This document shows positions 6,455-7,914 of a stretch of DNA of 7,914 nt, in pieces. Within the stretch, counting starts at the first letter, position 1. Each line of letters begins with the position of its first letter. The stretch covers positions 1 to 7,914 of the forward strand of contig JAUVUS010000096.1 in assembly GCA_030600865.1 (NCBI GenBank), given 5' to 3'. The position numbers and the translations under genes are program-made. This stretch comes from Bacteroidales bacterium (lineage in GTDB: Bacteria; Bacteroidota; Bacteroidia; Bacteroidales; UBA12077). Under the pieces are notes generated by a model that saw nothing but the letters and a program-made list of their open reading frames with translations, was not told the origin of the DNA and did not search any database.

Positions 6455-6850
6455 TTATGGCAATTCAAATAAATCATTATCTATATCATCACATTCAATA
6501 TATTTAGTTTTTATTCTTTTTAGATTTCGCTGAATCATTTCTCCAAACTCTAGCATATCTGTATCATCTGATTCATAAAACCAATTCATTTTAATTTTTT
6601 TCGCATTAATATTAGTATCAATAGCTTTAATAAGTTCAATTATTCTTTTTGATGATGACGTATTAACATAATCCAGCATAATATCTATTTGGACCTGTTC
6701 AGCAGAAAGTTCTTCCACCCAACTAAATAATGGGTTATAAAACTTACGTGGATCTTCGGGTAATGATTTTCCTTTAATACTCAGTTGTCCTGACCTTTTG
6801 AAGTCAATCTGAGGAGTTGAAGACGTACTAAGTATTTTTAAATTATCCAT
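6455..6850 (-). CDS. siaC: SiaC-family (DUF1987) regulatory phosphoprotein
   Basis: SiaC-type proteins are small cytoplasmic partners in a phospho-switch. In Pseudomonas aeruginosa a kinase (SiaB) and a PP2C phosphatase (SiaA) act on SiaC, which then controls the diguanylate cyclase SiaD. The 131 residues match the family from end to end: an N-terminal STPQIDF...GQLSIKGKSLPEDP (12-34), FYNPLFSWVEE (37-47), the NTSSSK motif (63-68) where the family's phospho-acceptor Thr sits, and the acidic WFYESDDTDMLEFGE near the C terminus. No SiaA, SiaB or cyclase gene is visible nearby, so the partner is unknown. In this lineage the role may not involve c-di-GMP. The ATG at 6850 has no Shine-Dalgarno. 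The gene converges on qmoC and shares the terminator at 6401-6429. It has no evident link to sulfur metabolism. Confidence 0.85.
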   Translation of the reverse strand: MDNLKILSTSSTPQIDFKRSGQLSIKGKSLPEDPRKFYNPLFSWVEELSAEQVQIDIMLDYVNTSSSKRIIELIKAIDTNINAKKIKMNWFYESDDTDMLEFGEMIQRNLKRIKTKYIECDDIDNDLFELP

Positions 6851-7036
6851 GTGAGCTTAAAAAAATTCTTATTTAAAATTGAATCACATTACAAGTTAAC
6901 TATATTCATTTAATTATAAAATCATTTATCTCCTTTTTTGACTAAAATATTTTATTCATCCATGCTAAAATGCTCTACATTTTTTTGGTTTCAAGCTTTT
7001 TCTTGATTCTTCTCAATTATCTTTTTAACTCTTACA
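6851..7036. other. AT-rich intergenic region between the permease gene and siaC
   Basis: This 186-bp stretch separates two genes that both point left. It should hold the siaC promoter, but I find no convincing Bacteroidota-type TTTG/TAnnTTTG pair. The only hairpin near the permease stop (TCAAG 6991-6995, CTTGA 7002-7006) lacks a T tract. A run AAGGAGATAAATG on the - strand leads only to a three-codon frame. None of the heptad tracts seen in the qmo spacers occurs here. Confidence 0.5.
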
Positions 7037-7912
7037 TCATTCATATCGTAAAGAATCTGCCGGATTTTTCATAGCTGCTCTTACCGTATGAAAAATATTG
7101 GTTATAATCGCAATAACTAGTGCTCCTGCAATTGCAATTACGAAATAGTACCAGCTTAAATCAATTCTGTAAACAAAATTATTTAGCCAACCCGACATGT
7201 AATAATATGAAACAGGTATGGCAATTACACTTGATATCAATATCAATTTTATAAAATCTTTATTAATTATTTTAACAATATTCATTGAAGAACTTCCCAG
7301 TGCTTTTCTTATTGCCACTTCTTTTGTACGCTGAGTAACAATGTAAGCCACCAAACCATATAATCCAAGGCAGGAAATTAAAATACAGATTAATGCAAAA
7401 ATACTGAACACTTTCATAGAATTAATCTGATTCTTATATCGATTCTGAAACATCTCATCCATAAAATAACCATCGAATGGTGATTTGGGGTATAACTCTG
7501 TCCACTTTTGTTCTAAAAATGAAAGAGAAGATGCTATTTTTTGTGGATTTATCTTAACCATTACCCTGTAAAATCTTTCCGGATAATAGAAATATGCTGC
7601 CGGTTCAATCGGGCTTAATAACGAATAATAATTATAATCTCGAATAACACCTACAACTGTAATGTTTAAACCTGTACTATCTTCATAAAATGGTTGAAAC
7701 TCTTTACCTATTGGATTATCCCAACCAAGTTTTTCAACAGCAATCTCATTTAATATCACAGCATGACCTAAATCAGTAGAATATTCTTTACTGAAATACC
7801 TACCTTCAACAACAGGAATCTCCATCATCTGGAAATATGAATCATCAACAAATCCGAACCGAACCATTAAGGCAGTTTCGGATGAATCAACAACATGAAT
7901 CTGACTTTGAGA
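7037..7912 (-). CDS. FtsX/MacB-like ABC transporter permease, 5' end outside the window
   Basis: This is the C-terminal part of an inner-membrane permease of the type that pairs with a MacB/LolD-like ATPase, often in peptide, lipoprotein or antimicrobial export or in cell-envelope stress. The frame is open to the window's right edge, so 291 residues are visible and the Met at 7867 is internal; sequence ahead of it (HVVDSSETAL) belongs to the same domain. The visible part begins in the extracytoplasmic MacB_PCD domain (FGFVDDSYFQMMEIPVVEGR, VEKLGWDNPIGKEF, VVGVIRDYNYYSL). It then has the FtsX core with three helices, starting VFSIFALICILISCLGLYGL, the cytoplasmic coupling loop TKEVAIRKALGSS, and the ending KNPADSLRYE. 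Bacteroidota carry many such permeases of about 780-800 residues with a duplicated layout. The substrate cannot be told, and no ATPase is in view. Confidence 0.9.
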   Translation of the reverse strand, partial: SQSQIHVVDSSETALMVRFGFVDDSYFQMMEIPVVEGRYFSKEYSTDLGHAVILNEIAVEKLGWDNPIGKEFQPFYEDSTGLNITVVGVIRDYNYYSLLSPIEPAAYFYYPERFYRVMVKINPQKIASSLSFLEQKWTELYPKSPFDGYFMDEMFQNRYKNQINSMKVFSIFALICILISCLGLYGLVAYIVTQRTKEVAIRKALGSSSMNIVKIINKDFIKLILISSVIAIPVSYYYMSGWLNNFVYRIDLSWYYFVIAIAGALVIAIITNIFHTVRAAMKNPADSLRYE

Positions 7913-7914
7913 CC

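Noticed and set aside
6914..6940. Perfect AAGGAG followed by ATG on the - strand, in frame with and upstream of siaC
   Set aside because: The frame is ATG ATT TTA TAA and stops after three codons, so it cannot be the siaC start. A leader peptide is possible but nothing else supports it.
6991..7006. Possible terminator after the permease gene
   Set aside because: The 5-bp AT-rich stem is weak and is followed on the - strand by A's, not T's.

Overview
The window carries the 3' part of a dissimilatory sulfur-metabolism operon on the + strand, aprA (5' end outside the window)-qmoA-qmoB-qmoC. It then switches to two - strand genes: a SiaC-family (DUF1987) regulatory protein and the C-terminal part of an FtsX/MacB-type ABC permease. 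No RNA gene, CRISPR array or insertion sequence was seen.

The host looks like a member of the Bacteroidota, by inference. The DNA is AT-rich, start codons follow A-rich leaders with little or no Shine-Dalgarno, and spacers hold 7-bp-periodic tracts and a GC-rich palindromic repeat. The FtsX-type permease ends in the ...NPADSLRYE tail common in that phylum. The apr-qmo order matches the arrangement I recall from green sulfur bacteria and from sulfate reducers. The direction of the pathway (APS reduction or sulfite oxidation) cannot be read from this window.

Layout: 2-1591 AprA, the catalytic flavin subunit of APS reductase. 1671-2903 QmoA and 3104-5236 QmoB, HdrA-like flavin/iron-sulfur subunits. 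5287-6387 QmoC, an HdrC-like ferredoxin domain fused to a b-type cytochrome membrane domain. 6401-6429 a hairpin terminator between converging units. 6455-6850 siaC (-). 7037-7912 FtsX-like permease (-, 5' end outside). Together AprAB and QmoABC would exchange electrons between APS/sulfite and the membrane quinone pool.

Two things stand out. First, qmoC has an in-frame amber codon (TAG, 6169-6171) after codon 294. The same frame then continues for 71 codons of clear QmoC membrane sequence to a TAA at 6385-6387, so the gene is either a one-base nonsense mutant, a sequence error, or read through. Second, every spacer inside the operon is built of short repeats with a 7-bp period, and a GC-rich palindrome of the qmoA-qmoB spacer recurs inside the qmoB coding frame, where it encodes LPVRQAG.
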